DNA of 64,000 nucleotides from Burkholderiales bacterium (GTDB taxonomy: Bacteria > Pseudomonadota > Gammaproteobacteria > Burkholderiales > Burkholderiaceae_C), in assembly GCA_016213205.1 (NCBI GenBank), contig JACRAZ010000090.1:96849-160848 (forward strand). The letters are read 5' to 3'. Position 1 is the first letter of the stretch, and the number at the start of each line of letters is the position of its first letter. Positions 42,360 to 51,816 of the stretch are shown here, one piece after another. The notes under the pieces are model-generated. The model saw only the letters and a program-made list of their open reading frames with translations. It was not told the DNA's origin and searched no databases. The position numbers were made by a program, and so were the translations under genes.

Positions 42360-43076
42360 TCACAGCGCGGGCAGCACCTGCTCGGTGATGTGCGCGGACA
42401 GCGCGGCCCCCCAGGCGCGGTACACCACCACGCCCGGGTGGAAGCCGTCAGCGGCCAGGGCCTCGGCCTCCAGCGGCAGGTCCAGGCGCATCGTGGACAT
42501 GCCGGCCTGCCCGGCCGCCCACTGCGCCAGCGCCCGGTCGTGGGCCAGCGCGTCCTGGCCGGCCACCCAGCGCAAGGGCTGCGGCAGGCCCGCGAAGCGG
42601 TGCATCGGCGGCAGCGGCGTCCACACCACGTGCCGGATGCCGAATTCGCCGGCCAGCACCTGCCACAGCGCCGCGCGTGCGTGCAGCGCCGCGGCGGGGC
42701 GCACCTGATCGACCACGTCGTTGACGCCGGTGACCACCACCGCCACCTCGGCCGGTGCCAACGGCGCCTCGCGCAGCAGCGGCAACGCCTGCGCGGTGGT
42801 GATGCCCGAGCGTGCACGCAACTGCCAGTGCACGCGGCGTGCACTGGCCTGGGCCAGTGCATGGCTCAGCTGCCCGGCCAGCGCCTGGTCCTGCGTGGCC
42901 ACGCCCACGCCAGCGGCCGAGGAATCCCCCAGGATGAGCAGCCGGCAGGCGGGGCCACGGCCGACCGCGCCCTCGCGCGGCCCTTCGGCTTCGGGCAGGC
43001 GCGGCAGGCGCCAGCGCGTGTGCAGCGCCTGCGCCAGCAACAGCGGGCTGATCGCCAGCTTCAGCGCCAGCGGCAT
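42360..43076 (-). CDS. SGNH/GDSL-family hydrolase
   Basis: A 238-residue protein with block I LLILGDSSAAGVGVA (about 46-60, Ser nucleophile Ser52), block III TGVNDVVDQVR (about 115-125) and block V FHPGVVVYRAWG (about 213-224) of SGNH esterases. The N-terminus is a hydrophobic anchor. Likely an inner-membrane-attached lysophospholipase or thioesterase-like enzyme; the substrate is unknown. It is 5 bp downstream of the enoyl-CoA hydratase gene and so part of the same transcript. The start ATG at 43076 was chosen over a longer frame. Confidence 0.85.
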   Translation of the reverse strand: MPLALKLAISPLLLAQALHTRWRLPRLPEAEGPREGAVGRGPACRLLILGDSSAAGVGVATQDQALAGQLSHALAQASARRVHWQLRARSGITTAQALPLLREAPLAPAEVAVVVTGVNDVVDQVRPAAALHARAALWQVLAGEFGIRHVVWTPLPPMHRFAGLPQPLRWVAGQDALAHDRALAQWAAGQAGMSTMRLDLPLEAEALAADGFHPGVVVYRAWGAALSAHITEQVLPAL

Positions 43077-43081
43077 CGGCG

Positions 43082-43846
43082 TCAGAACTTGCTGAAGTCG
43101 GGCTTGCGCTTCTCGAAGAAGGCCTGGAAGGCCTCGCGCGCCTCGGGGCTGCGCAGGCGTTGGCCAAAGACCTCGCCTTCGCTGGCCATCACCTGCCTCA
43201 CGCGCTCGGCGCCGGAGGCGCGCATCAGGCGCTTGGTCTCGCGCACCGCAGCGGGCGGCAGGCCATTGAAGCGCTCGGCCATGCGGCGCGCGTGGTTCAC
43301 CACCTCGGCTGCGGGCAGCACGGCATTGGCGATGCCGCACTCGACCGCATCGGCGCCGGTGAAGGGTTCACCCAGCATCAGCTTCTCGGCCGCACGCACG
43401 TGGCCCATCAGCTGCGGCAGCACCATGCTGGAGGCGTATTCGGGCACCAGGCCCAGGCTCACGAAGGGCATCGCCAGGCGGGCTTCGTCGCTCACGTACA
43501 CCAGGTCGCAGTGCAGCAGCATCGTGGTGCCGATGCCCACCGCGCCACCGGTCACCGCGGCCACCACCGGCTTCTCGCACTCGAGCAAGGCGCGCATGAA
43601 GCGGCCCACCGGCGTGTCCTGGCCCTGCGGCGGGCGCTGCATGAAATCCTCGAGGTCGTTGCCCGAGGTGAAGATGCCGGGCTGGCCGGTGATCAGCAGC
43701 GCGCGCACGCCGTTGTCGGCCACCGCGGCGGCAATGGCATCGGCCATCGCCTGGTACATGGCCTGGGTGAGCGCGTTCTTCTTCTCGGGCCGTGCGATCT
43801 CGATCGTGGCCACGCCGTTGTGCGTGGCGGTGCGGATGTGGGTCAT
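43082..43846 (-). CDS. Enoyl-CoA hydratase
   Basis: A 254-residue crotonase-fold protein. The oxyanion-hole segments LLITGQPGIFTSGNDLEDF (about 66-84) and AVTGGAVGIGTTML (about 110-123) are present. The second catalytic glutamate position is in SLGLVPEYASSM (about 145-156). It hydrates trans-2-enoyl-CoA in beta-oxidation. It belongs to the operon that begins with the TetR regulator. Related to the PaaG-type family; exact chain-length preference cannot be seen. Confidence 0.92.
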   Translation of the reverse strand: MTHIRTATHNGVATIEIARPEKKNALTQAMYQAMADAIAAAVADNGVRALLITGQPGIFTSGNDLEDFMQRPPQGQDTPVGRFMRALLECEKPVVAAVTGGAVGIGTTMLLHCDLVYVSDEARLAMPFVSLGLVPEYASSMVLPQLMGHVRAAEKLMLGEPFTGADAVECGIANAVLPAAEVVNHARRMAERFNGLPPAAVRETKRLMRASGAERVRQVMASEGEVFGQRLRSPEAREAFQAFFEKRKPDFSKF

Positions 43847-43867
43847 CGGTGTCTCCTCGGGTGGGGT

Positions 43868-44425
43868 TCAGGCCTTGGTTCCCGGCGGGCTCGCGGGGGT
43901 GTCGATCAGCGACCAGTGGTTGGCCAGGTGCATCAGGTGGGCGCGGGTGTAGGCGGCCTTGTCCAGCGCGCCGTAGGCGAAGTGCGGCTGCAGCGCGCCG
44001 GTGTGGGCCTCGAAGCGGTTGAGTGCCGCGAGCAGCCGCACGACGCCGGCTTCCAGCGCCTGGTTGGCCTCCAGTGCCGGGGCACCGGGGATGGGCTGGT
44101 CCAGCGCATGGTTCATGGCTCCCCGCGCATCGAACACGCTCCAGGCCGCCACGCCCAGCGTGTAGTGGAACAACGCGGACTTCATCTCCGGGTAGCCGTC
44201 GATCGAATACTCGACGCTCTGCGCCAGGTGCTGCAGCACCTGCGGCAGGTTCCAGGCGCCGGTGCTGCGCGCCGCGCCGCTGGTGAGCCCGGCCACCGCG
44301 CGGCGGGCCTCGGTGAGCGTGGGAAAGCGCTGCACCACGGCGGCGCTGCAGCCCGCCAGCGGCAGCGCCACAGGCGCCAGCGCCGCGGCGGCCAGCAGCC
44401 GCCGGCGTCGTGCCACAGGCTTCAC
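43868..44425 (-). CDS. DUF1569 (DinB-like) lipoprotein
   Basis: A 185-residue protein starting at a GTG that overlaps the thiolase stop (GTGA). The N-terminus VARRRRLLAAAALAPVALPL ends in lipobox LAGC; the Arg run suggests a Tat-type signal. The mature part matches the DUF1569/DinB-like four-helix fold (WNLPQVLQHLAQSVEYSIDG) and ends with HLMHLANHWSL, where the histidines may bind a metal. Function unknown. It sits between thiolase and enoyl-CoA hydratase genes. Confidence 0.75.
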   Translation of the reverse strand: MKPVARRRRLLAAAALAPVALPLAGCSAAVVQRFPTLTEARRAVAGLTSGAARSTGAWNLPQVLQHLAQSVEYSIDGYPEMKSALFHYTLGVAAWSVFDARGAMNHALDQPIPGAPALEANQALEAGVVRLLAALNRFEAHTGALQPHFAYGALDKAAYTRAHLMHLANHWSLIDTPASPPGTKA

Positions 44426-45651
44426 ACGCGCTCGAAGATGCCGGCCGCGCCCTGGCCGGTGCCCACGCACATCGTCACCATGCCGTACTTCAGGTTGTGG
44501 CGGCGCAGCGCGTGCACCACGGTGGCGGCGCGGATGGCACCGGTGGCGCCCAGCGGGTGGCCCAGCGCAATGGCGCCGCCCATCGGGTTCACCACCTCGG
44601 GGTTCAGGCCCACGGTGTTGATGACCGCCAGCGCCTGTGCGGCGAAGGCTTCGTTCAGCTCGATCCAGCCCAGGTCGTCGAGCTTCAGGCCGGCACTCTT
44701 CAGCGCGGCCGGGATCGCCTCGATCGGGCCGATGCCCATGATCTCGGGCGGCACGCCGCGCGAGGCGAAGCTGACAAAGCGCGCCAGCGGCTTCAGGTCG
44801 AACTGCTTGACGGCCTTTTCACTGGCCAGGATCAGGCAGCCGGCGCCGTCGCTCGTCTGCGAGCTGTTGCCCGCCGTCACCGAACCCATGCCGGTGGGCT
44901 TGCCCGCGGTGTCCTTGGGCGAGGCGAACACCGGGCGCAGCTTGCCCAGCGCCTCGAGCGTGGTGTCGGCGCGCGGGCCTTCGTCCAGCTTGACCTGGCG
45001 CGTCTTCACGCTGATCTCGCCGGTGGCCAGGTTCGGCAGGCGGTCGAGCACGTCCACCGGGATGATCTCGTCGCCGAACTCGCCAGCCTGCTGCGCCTTG
45101 ATGGCCTTCAGGTGCGATTGCAGCGCGAACGCATCCTGCGCCTCGCGGCTGACCTTCCACTGCTGTGCCACCTTCTCGGCGGTGAGGCCCATGCCGTAGG
45201 CGATGCCGATGTTCTCGTCCTTCGCGAACACGGCCGGGTTGAACGAGGGCTTGTTGCCGCTCATCGGCACCATGCTCATGCTCTCGGCGCCGCCGGCGAT
45301 CATCACGTCGGCTTCGCCCACGCGGATGCGGTCGGCCGCCATCTGCACGGCCGAGAGGCCCGAGGCGCAGAAGCGGTTCACCGTGATGCCGCCCACCGAA
45401 TTGGGCAGCCCGGCCAGCAGCGCGGCCACGCGGGCCATGTTCAGGCCCTGCTCGCCCTCGGGCATCGCGCAGCCGATCACGGCATCCTCGATGGCCTTCG
45501 GGTCGAGCCCGGGCACCTGGGCCATCGCGGCCTGGATCGCGGCGACCAACAGGTCGTCGGGGCGGGTGTTGCGGAACATGCCGCGGTGGGAACGGCCGAT
45601 CGGCGTGCGTGCGGCAGCAACGATGTAGGCGTCTTGGATCTGCTTGCTCAT
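44422..45651 (-). CDS. Acetyl-CoA C-acyltransferase (3-ketoacyl-CoA thiolase)
   Basis: A 409-residue thiolase that cleaves 3-ketoacyl-CoA, the last step of beta-oxidation. The nucleophilic Cys95 lies in NRFCASGLSAV; GHPLGATGA contains the catalytic His near 367, and CVGTGQGAAGIFE carries the second Cys near 395. It follows the multifunctional dehydrogenase gene by 17 bp and is best seen as the FadA partner. The start ATG at 45651 fits the family N-terminus. Confidence 0.95.
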   Translation of the reverse strand: MSKQIQDAYIVAAARTPIGRSHRGMFRNTRPDDLLVAAIQAAMAQVPGLDPKAIEDAVIGCAMPEGEQGLNMARVAALLAGLPNSVGGITVNRFCASGLSAVQMAADRIRVGEADVMIAGGAESMSMVPMSGNKPSFNPAVFAKDENIGIAYGMGLTAEKVAQQWKVSREAQDAFALQSHLKAIKAQQAGEFGDEIIPVDVLDRLPNLATGEISVKTRQVKLDEGPRADTTLEALGKLRPVFASPKDTAGKPTGMGSVTAGNSSQTSDGAGCLILASEKAVKQFDLKPLARFVSFASRGVPPEIMGIGPIEAIPAALKSAGLKLDDLGWIELNEAFAAQALAVINTVGLNPEVVNPMGGAIALGHPLGATGAIRAATVVHALRRHNLKYGMVTMCVGTGQGAAGIFERV

Positions 45652-45668
45652 GTCGTTTGCTCCGAATC

Positions 45669-48047
45669 TCAGTTGCGAACGGGCTTGCCGGTTTGGAGGA
45701 AGCCCATCACGCGTTCCTGGGTGGACGGGTGCTCCAGCAGCGCGCAGAAGTGCTTGCGCTCCAGCGCCATCAGGTACTCCTCGTTCACCAGCGTGCCGGC
45801 ATCGACCTCGCCGCCGCACACCACGTCGGCGATCAGGCTGGCGATGTGGAAGTCGTGCTTGCCGATGAAGGCCCCGTCACGCATGGCCACGAGCTGCGCC
45901 TTGATGGTGGCGATGCCCGAGCGGCCCGCCACCGGGAACAGCGCCTTCAGTGGTGCGCGCCAGCCGGTGTCGGCCATGGCCTTGGCCTGCGCGATGGCCA
46001 CGTACAGCAGTTCGTCCTTGTTCGGCACGATCAGGTCGCTGTCCAGCAGGTAGCCCAGCTTGCGGCCTTCGTGCGCGCTGGTGCCCACCTTGGCCATCGC
46101 CGCGGCCTGGAAGCCGTTGGACAGGTTCAGCAGCAGGTCGGTGCCGTTGGCGGCCGCGTTCTCGGCCGCGCGGCGCGCGATGTAGGTCAGGCCGCCGCCG
46201 GCGGGCAGCAGGCCCACGCCCACTTCCACCAGGCCGATGTAGCTTTCCACGTGCACCACGCGCTTGGCGCAGGCCACCGCGATCTCGCAGCCGCCGCCCA
46301 GCGCCATGCCGCGCACCGCTGCCACGGTGGGCACGCCGGCATAGCGCAGGCGCAGCAGCGCGTCCTGCAGCTTCTTGACCTCCGGCGCAATGCCCTTGGC
46401 GCCCGATTTCATGAAGGTGGGCAGCATCGCCTCGAGGTTGGCGCCGGCCGAGAACGGCTCGTCGGGCGACCAGATCACCAGGCCCTGGTACTTGGCCTCG
46501 GCCAAGGCCACGGCCTTGACCAGGCCTTCGACCACGCCCGGGCCGATGGTGTGCATCTTGCCGGTGAGGGTGCAGATCAGCACCTCGCCGTCCAGCGTCC
46601 AGGCGCGCAGCTCGTCGTTCTTGAACTCCTCGGTGCCGGCGGTGGCGGCGGGCTTGGCGCCCTCACCCAGCAGCGATTCGGGGAAGTGCTGGCGGGCATA
46701 GACCGGCAGCGCCGAGCGCGGCAGGTACTTGCCCTGCGCGGCGCTCCACGAGCCTTCGGGCGTGTGCACGCCGGTGCGCCCGTCGAACACCCAGGCCGGC
46801 AGCGGTGCGTTGCACAGCGCCTTGCCGGCCTCGATGTCTTCCTTCACCCACTGCGCCACCTGCTGCCAGCCGGCTTCCTGCCACAGCTCGAACGGGCCCT
46901 GCTTCATGCCGAAGCCCCAGCGCATGGCCTGGTCCACCTCGCGTGCCGAATCGGCGATGTCGGCCAGGTGCACCGCCACGTAGTGGAAGCTGTTGCGCAG
47001 GATGGCCCAGAGGAACTGCGCCTGCGGGTTGGTGGATTCGCGCAGCAGCTTCAGGCGCTCGGCCGCGGGCTTCTTGAGCATGCGCTCGACGATCGTGTCG
47101 GCCTTGGCGCCGGCGGCCACGTAGTCGCCCTTGGCCAGGTCGAAGCGCAGGATGTCCTTGCCCGCCTTCTTGTAGAAGCCGGCACCGGCCTTCTGGCCCA
47201 GCGCGCCGGCGGCGATCAGCTTGGCCACCGCGGGCGGCGTGGCGTAGGCGGCGTAGAACGGATCGGCCTGCAGGTTGTCCTGCATGGTCTTCACCACGTG
47301 GGCCATGGTGTCCAGGCCCACCACGTCGGCGGTGCGGAAGGTGCCGGAGCTGGCCCGGCCCATCTTCTTGCCGGTGAGGTCGTCGACGATGTCGTAGGAC
47401 AGGCCGAAGTTCTCGGCCTCCTTGATGGTGGCCAGCATGCCGGCGATGCCCACGCGGTTGGCCACGAAGTTGGGCGTGTCCTTCGCGCGCACCACGCCCT
47501 TGCCGACGCTGCGGGTGACGAAGGTTTCGAGCTGGTCCAGGATCTCGGGCCGCGTGGTGGGCGTGGGGATCAGCTCCACCAGGTACATGTAGCGCGGTGG
47601 GTTGAAGAAATGGATGCCGCAGAAGCGCGGCTTGATCTCTTCAGGCAGCACTTCGCTCAGCTTGGTGATCGACAGGCCCGAGGTGTTGGAGGCCACGATC
47701 GCGTGCGGCGCGATGAAGGGCGCGACCTTCTTGTACAGGTCGAGCTTCCAGTCCATGCGCTCAGCGATCGCCTCGATCACCAGGTCGCAATCCTTGAGCA
47801 GTTCGAGGTGCTCCTCGTAGTTGGCCTGCGTGATCAGCGCCAGGTCGTCGGCCACGCCGATCGGCGAGGGCTTGAGCTTCTTCAGCCCCTCGATCGCCTT
47901 GGTGACGATGCCGTTCTTGGCGCCTTCCTTGGCCGGCAGGTCGAACAGCACCACCGGCACCTTGACGTTGACCAGGTGGGCCGCGATCTGCGCCCCCATC
48001 ACGCCGGCGCCGAGCACGGCCACCTTGCGCACATTGAACTTGCTCAT
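45669..48047 (-). CDS. Multifunctional 3-hydroxyacyl-CoA dehydrogenase / enoyl-CoA hydratase
   Basis: A 792-residue fused enzyme. The N-terminal half has the NAD-binding GAGVMGAQIAAH (13-24) and the 3HCDH domains to about 400; the C-terminal half is a crotonase-fold hydratase with LVIWSPDEPFSAGANLEAML (about 521-540) and MALGGGCEIAVACAK (about 581-595). This order, dehydrogenase first, is opposite to E. coli FadB/FadJ and matches the family common in Burkholderiales. It carries out two successive beta-oxidation steps and pairs with the thiolase downstream. Confidence 0.95.
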   Translation of the reverse strand: MSKFNVRKVAVLGAGVMGAQIAAHLVNVKVPVVLFDLPAKEGAKNGIVTKAIEGLKKLKPSPIGVADDLALITQANYEEHLELLKDCDLVIEAIAERMDWKLDLYKKVAPFIAPHAIVASNTSGLSITKLSEVLPEEIKPRFCGIHFFNPPRYMYLVELIPTPTTRPEILDQLETFVTRSVGKGVVRAKDTPNFVANRVGIAGMLATIKEAENFGLSYDIVDDLTGKKMGRASSGTFRTADVVGLDTMAHVVKTMQDNLQADPFYAAYATPPAVAKLIAAGALGQKAGAGFYKKAGKDILRFDLAKGDYVAAGAKADTIVERMLKKPAAERLKLLRESTNPQAQFLWAILRNSFHYVAVHLADIADSAREVDQAMRWGFGMKQGPFELWQEAGWQQVAQWVKEDIEAGKALCNAPLPAWVFDGRTGVHTPEGSWSAAQGKYLPRSALPVYARQHFPESLLGEGAKPAATAGTEEFKNDELRAWTLDGEVLICTLTGKMHTIGPGVVEGLVKAVALAEAKYQGLVIWSPDEPFSAGANLEAMLPTFMKSGAKGIAPEVKKLQDALLRLRYAGVPTVAAVRGMALGGGCEIAVACAKRVVHVESYIGLVEVGVGLLPAGGGLTYIARRAAENAAANGTDLLLNLSNGFQAAAMAKVGTSAHEGRKLGYLLDSDLIVPNKDELLYVAIAQAKAMADTGWRAPLKALFPVAGRSGIATIKAQLVAMRDGAFIGKHDFHIASLIADVVCGGEVDAGTLVNEEYLMALERKHFCALLEHPSTQERVMGFLQTGKPVRN

Positions 48048-48077
48048 GCTTGCTCCAATGAGAATCTGGATGCCGGG

Positions 48078-48509
48078 CTACTCGACCCGGATCCACTGTT
48101 GGTTTCGGTAGAACGGGCCCACGTAGCCCCGCACTTCAAGCTTCTTGCCGCCATCCTGCGGCTTCAGTCGCAAGCGGTAGACCTTGCCATTGGCCGGGTC
48201 GAGGATGTCACCCCCTTCCCAGTGCTCCTTGTCGGCATCGGCCTTGGCGTTGCGGATGATCGTCATGCCCAGCACCGGCTTGTCCTTGCGCTCGTCGGTG
48301 CACTTGTCGCACTTGGCGTCCTGCTTGCCCGCCTCGAAGATCTTCTCGATGCGGCCGCCCAGCACACCCCCGGCCTCGGTGATGCGCACCAGCGACTTCT
48401 CGGTCTTGGTCTCGTCGTCGATCGTCTTCCACAGCCCCACCGGCGTGGCCTGGGCCAGGGCCAGGCCAGCGGTGGTGCTCAGGATCAGGGCGCTCAGGGC
48501 CTTCTTCAT
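48078..48509 (-). CDS. DUF2147 exported protein
   Basis: A 143-residue protein with a cleavable signal peptide (about 1-20, ending ALAQ) and the DUF2147 pattern: GLWKTIDDETKTEKSLVRI near 25-43 and KVYRLRLKPQDGGKKLEVRG near 110-129. Two Cys-x2-Cys residues (CDKC, about 67-70) are present. Small secreted beta-barrel, function unknown. It lies between acyl-CoA dehydrogenase and the multifunctional enzyme in the same operon. Confidence 0.88.
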   Translation of the reverse strand: MKKALSALILSTTAGLALAQATPVGLWKTIDDETKTEKSLVRITEAGGVLGGRIEKIFEAGKQDAKCDKCTDERKDKPVLGMTIIRNAKADADKEHWEGGDILDPANGKVYRLRLKPQDGGKKLEVRGYVGPFYRNQQWIRVE

Positions 48510-48546
48510 CACGGGTGTCTCCTCGCGGGTGGATGGAGACACCAGC

Positions 48547-50337
48547 TTAGAACAAGGCTTCGTCCATGGCCATCAGCGGCGCAAGGCCGGCGCGCGCGGT
48601 GCGGATCAGCGTGGCCGTCTCGGGCAGCAGCTTGGCGAAGTAGAAGCGCGCGGTCGCCAGCTTGGCGGTGTAGAACGGATCACCGGAACCCTGCTTGGCC
48701 AGCGCCACCTTGGCCATGCGGGCGAAGAAGTAGGCATAGCAAAGATGGCCCACCACGCGCAGGTAGTCCACCGCCGCAGCGCCCACCTCGTCGGCATTGC
48801 CGAAGGCCTTCATGCCCAGTTCGCCGGTGAGCTTGGTGACCTTGTCACCCAGGTCGGCCAGCGGGTTGATGAATTCCTGCATCGCCTCGTTGACGCCTTC
48901 TTCCTCGACGAACTCGGCCACCAGCTTGCCGAACTTCTTGAGCTTGGCGCCGTTGTCGCCCAGCACCTTGCGGCCCAGCAGGTCGAGCGACTGCACGGTG
49001 TTCGTGCCTTCGTAGATCATGTTGATGCGCGCATCGCGCACGAACTGCTCCATGCCCCACTCGTGGATGTAGCCGTGCCCGCCGAACACCTGCATGCAGG
49101 CCGAGGTGGCGATCCAGCCGTTGTCGGTGGTGAAGGCCTTGATGATGGGCGTGAGCAGCGCGACGATGTCGTCGGCCTGCTTGCGCTCGTCCTCGTCGTC
49201 GGTGGCCAGCAGCTTGTCGAGCTGCAGCGAGGTGAACATCGCCAGCGCGCGGGCGCCTTCGGTGTAGGCGCGCGCGGTGAGCAGCATCTTGCGCACATCC
49301 GGGTGCACGATGATCGGGTCGGCCGGCTTGTCCGGCGCCTTGGGGCCGGAGAGGGCACGCATCTGGATGCGGTCCTTCGCATAGGCCACCGCGTTCTGGT
49401 AGGCCACTTCCATCAGGCCCAGCGACTGGTTGCCCACGCCCAGGCGGGCGGCGTTCATCATCACGAACATTGCGGCCAGGCCCTTGTTGGGCTCACCCAC
49501 CAGGGTGCCGACAGCGTCTTCCAGCACCATCTGGCAGGTGGCGTTGCCGTGGATGCCCATCTTGTGCTCCAGGCCCGAGCAGAAGATGCCGTTGCGCGCG
49601 CCCAGCGAGCCATCGGCATTGACCAGCACCTTGGGCACCACGAACAGCGAGATGCCCTTGCTGCCCTGCGGCGCATCGGGCAGGCGTGCCAGCACCAGGT
49701 GGATGATGTTGGGCGTCAGGTCGTGTTCGCCGGCGGAGATGAAGATCTTCTGGCCGGTGAGCTTGTAGCTGCCGTCGCCGCGCGGCTCGGCCTTGGTGCG
49801 CAGCAGGCCGAGGTCGGTGCCGCAGTGCGGCTCGGTCAGGCACATGGTGCCGGTCCACTCACCACTGGTGAGCTTGGGCAGGTACAAGGCCTTCTGCTCG
49901 GGCGTGCCGTGCGCATGCAGCGCCTCGTAGGCGCCGTGCGAGAGGCCGGGGTACATGGTCCAGGACTGGTTGGCCGAGTTCAGCATCTCGTAGACGCACT
50001 GGTTCAGCAGCACCGGCAGGCCCTGGCCGCCGAATTCGGGGTCGCAGCTCAGCGCGGGCCAGCCGCCTTCCACGTATTGCGCATAGGCTTCCTTGAAGCC
50101 CTTGGGCGGCTTGACCTCGTGCGTGGCCTTGTCCAGCGTGCAGCCCTCGGCATCACCACTGAGGTTGATCGGTGCCGTCACCTGCGAGGCGAACTTGCCC
50201 GCTTCCTCGATCACCGCGTTCATCGTGTCGGCGTCGATCTCCGCATGCTTGGGCAGCTGCTTGAGCTCGTTGACCGCATCGAGCACTTCATGCAGCAGGA
50301 AGTGCATGTCGCGAACAGGCGGGTTGTATTGGGGCAT
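48547..50337 (-). CDS. Acyl-CoA dehydrogenase
   Basis: A 596-residue flavoprotein, longer than the usual 380 because of the extra C-terminal region shared by a subfamily of Burkholderiales and Pseudomonas enzymes. LTEPHCGTDLGLLRTKAEP (about 163-181) and KIFISAGEHDL bind substrate and FAD; GGHGYIHEWGMEQFVRDARI (about 423-442) includes the catalytic Glu region. It oxidises fatty acyl-CoA to enoyl-CoA. It heads the operon after the TetR regulator gene (38 bp gap). Confidence 0.93.
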   Translation of the reverse strand: MPQYNPPVRDMHFLLHEVLDAVNELKQLPKHAEIDADTMNAVIEEAGKFASQVTAPINLSGDAEGCTLDKATHEVKPPKGFKEAYAQYVEGGWPALSCDPEFGGQGLPVLLNQCVYEMLNSANQSWTMYPGLSHGAYEALHAHGTPEQKALYLPKLTSGEWTGTMCLTEPHCGTDLGLLRTKAEPRGDGSYKLTGQKIFISAGEHDLTPNIIHLVLARLPDAPQGSKGISLFVVPKVLVNADGSLGARNGIFCSGLEHKMGIHGNATCQMVLEDAVGTLVGEPNKGLAAMFVMMNAARLGVGNQSLGLMEVAYQNAVAYAKDRIQMRALSGPKAPDKPADPIIVHPDVRKMLLTARAYTEGARALAMFTSLQLDKLLATDDEDERKQADDIVALLTPIIKAFTTDNGWIATSACMQVFGGHGYIHEWGMEQFVRDARINMIYEGTNTVQSLDLLGRKVLGDNGAKLKKFGKLVAEFVEEEGVNEAMQEFINPLADLGDKVTKLTGELGMKAFGNADEVGAAAVDYLRVVGHLCYAYFFARMAKVALAKQGSGDPFYTAKLATARFYFAKLLPETATLIRTARAGLAPLMAMDEALF

Positions 50338-50375
50338 GACGGGTCTCCTGGGTCAATGAACTGTTGGAAGCGGGT

Positions 50376-51065
50376 TCAACGGCTGGCCGCGCGTGGCTTG
50401 TGCTGCGGCGGCTTGTCGGCGAGGTAGTTGGCCACCACCCGATCCAGCCCCGCGCGTGCGCGGTCCACCGCGCCGGGCAGGCGCAGGAAGCGCGCATCGT
50501 GGTGCAGCGCGAGGATCAGGCCGTGGATCTCGAACAGCATCTGCAGCGAATCGGTGTCCGGGCGCAGGTGGCCTTCGTCGATGGCCAGGCGGATCGCGCG
50601 CTCGAGCGCGCTTTGCCAGGCGCGCACCATCGAGGCCAGCGCGTCGCGCACCGGGCCGGGCCGGTCGTCGAACTCGACCGCGCCGCTGATGTAGATGCAG
50701 CCCGAATCCACCTCCACCGAGACACGGCGCAGCCAGCGCTCGAACAGCGCACGCAGCCGGGGCAGGCCACGGGGTTCGCGCACGGCCGGGAAGAACACCT
50801 CTTCCTCGAAACGGGCGTGGTACTCGCGGATCACCGCGATCTGCAACTCTTCACGCGAGCCGAAGTGGGCGAACACGCCCGACTTGCTCATCTGCGTCAC
50901 CTCGGCCAGCGCGCCGATCGACAGGCCCTCCAGGCCCATGTGCGAGGCCTGGCCCAAGGCGGCCTCGAGGATGATGGCCCGTGTCTGCTGCCCCTTCTGC
51001 AACGAACGCGCCGCACCGCGGCTGATGCTGCGCTTGCGGGCACTGGGCAGGGCACTGACGGTCAC
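50376..51065 (-). CDS. TetR family regulator of the fatty-acid operon
   Basis: A 229-residue TetR protein from a GTG start (51065), the only initiator that fits the frame. The N-terminal helix-turn-helix region GLSIGALAEVTQMSKSGVFAH (split, about 44-64) is followed by FGSREELQIAVIREY. The larger C-terminal domain presumably binds acyl-CoA. Being first in a row of beta-oxidation genes in the same orientation, it is inferred to repress them, in the manner of PsrA/FadR-type regulators. A palindromic ACGATCGT lies just upstream. Confidence 0.9.
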   Translation of the reverse strand: MTVSALPSARKRSISRGAARSLQKGQQTRAIILEAALGQASHMGLEGLSIGALAEVTQMSKSGVFAHFGSREELQIAVIREYHARFEEEVFFPAVREPRGLPRLRALFERWLRRVSVEVDSGCIYISGAVEFDDRPGPVRDALASMVRAWQSALERAIRLAIDEGHLRPDTDSLQMLFEIHGLILALHHDARFLRLPGAVDRARAGLDRVVANYLADKPPQHKPRAASR

Positions 51066-51085
51066 GGCATGACAGTTTGAAACGA

Positions 51086-51093
51086 ACGATCGT
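51086..51093. promoter_or_regulatory. Candidate operator upstream of the TetR gene
   Basis: ACGATCGT is a perfect 8-bp palindrome in an AT-rich pocket (GAAACGAACGATCGTGCTAT) 21-28 bp upstream of the TetR start codon. TetR regulators commonly autoregulate through such a site. The half-site is short, so it may be chance. Confidence 0.35.
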
Positions 51094-51219
51094 GCTATTT
51101 TGCAGAATCCCGCCGCCCCGTGTGGCCTGTTGCGACAGATTTTTCTAGGGTTCAGGTACTAGATCGCGCAGCAATTCCGGTTCTGCCGCTTGCGCTGGCA
51201 CCAACGGCGTGCAAAAGAA

Positions 51220-51816
51220 ATGCATTACCCTTCGCAGTGCAGACTGGAGGTCGGACCTTTGGACGTACTGCAGCTCGATGTGTCTGGACGCCCGCAGGCG
51301 TGGATCACGCCGCGCGAGGCTGCACTGCTGTATGCCTGCGACGGCGTGGCCTGGACGCTGGGGCGGGCCTGCCAGGTGCTGCGCGGCGGCATCCAGCGCA
51401 CCACGGGGCGGCAGTCGCGCATCGAGGTGCATTCGATCATTGCAGTGCGCGGCGCCATTCCCAGCCGCGCCTGGCGCCAGACGCCGGCGATGACGAACCC
51501 CAAGCTGTTCGTGCGGGATCGCCACCTTTGCGCCTATTGCGGCGGCCGCTTCGGCTTCGACACCCTCACCCGCGAACACATCATCCCGGTCTCGCGCGGC
51601 GGGCGCGACACCTGGATGAACTGCATCACCGCCTGCCGCAACTGCAACGGCCGCAAGGGCAACCGCCTGCCGGAAGAGGCGCGCATGACGCTGCTGTACC
51701 TGCCCTATGTACCGAGCCTGCACGAAGACATGATCCTGCGTGGCCGGCGCATCCTCAGCGACCAGATGGAATTCCTGCTGGCCAGCGTGCCCCGCACGAG
51801 CCGGCTGCACGGCTGA
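51220..51816 (+). CDS. HNH endonuclease
   Basis: A 198-residue protein from the ATG at 51220 (an earlier in-frame ATG at 51190 is possible). The C-terminal half is an HNH domain: CAYCGGRFGFDTLTREHIIP gives the first Cys pair and catalytic His, and WMNCITACRNCNGRKGNR supplies Asn and the second Cys pair for zinc. The N-terminal 90 residues lack a known domain but are conserved in stand-alone HNH proteins of Burkholderiales, as far as I recall. No restriction or phage gene is nearby. Divergent from TetR. Confidence 0.88.
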   Translation: MHYPSQCRLEVGPLDVLQLDVSGRPQAWITPREAALLYACDGVAWTLGRACQVLRGGIQRTTGRQSRIEVHSIIAVRGAIPSRAWRQTPAMTNPKLFVRDRHLCAYCGGRFGFDTLTREHIIPVSRGGRDTWMNCITACRNCNGRKGNRLPEEARMTLLYLPYVPSLHEDMILRGRRILSDQMEFLLASVPRTSRLHG

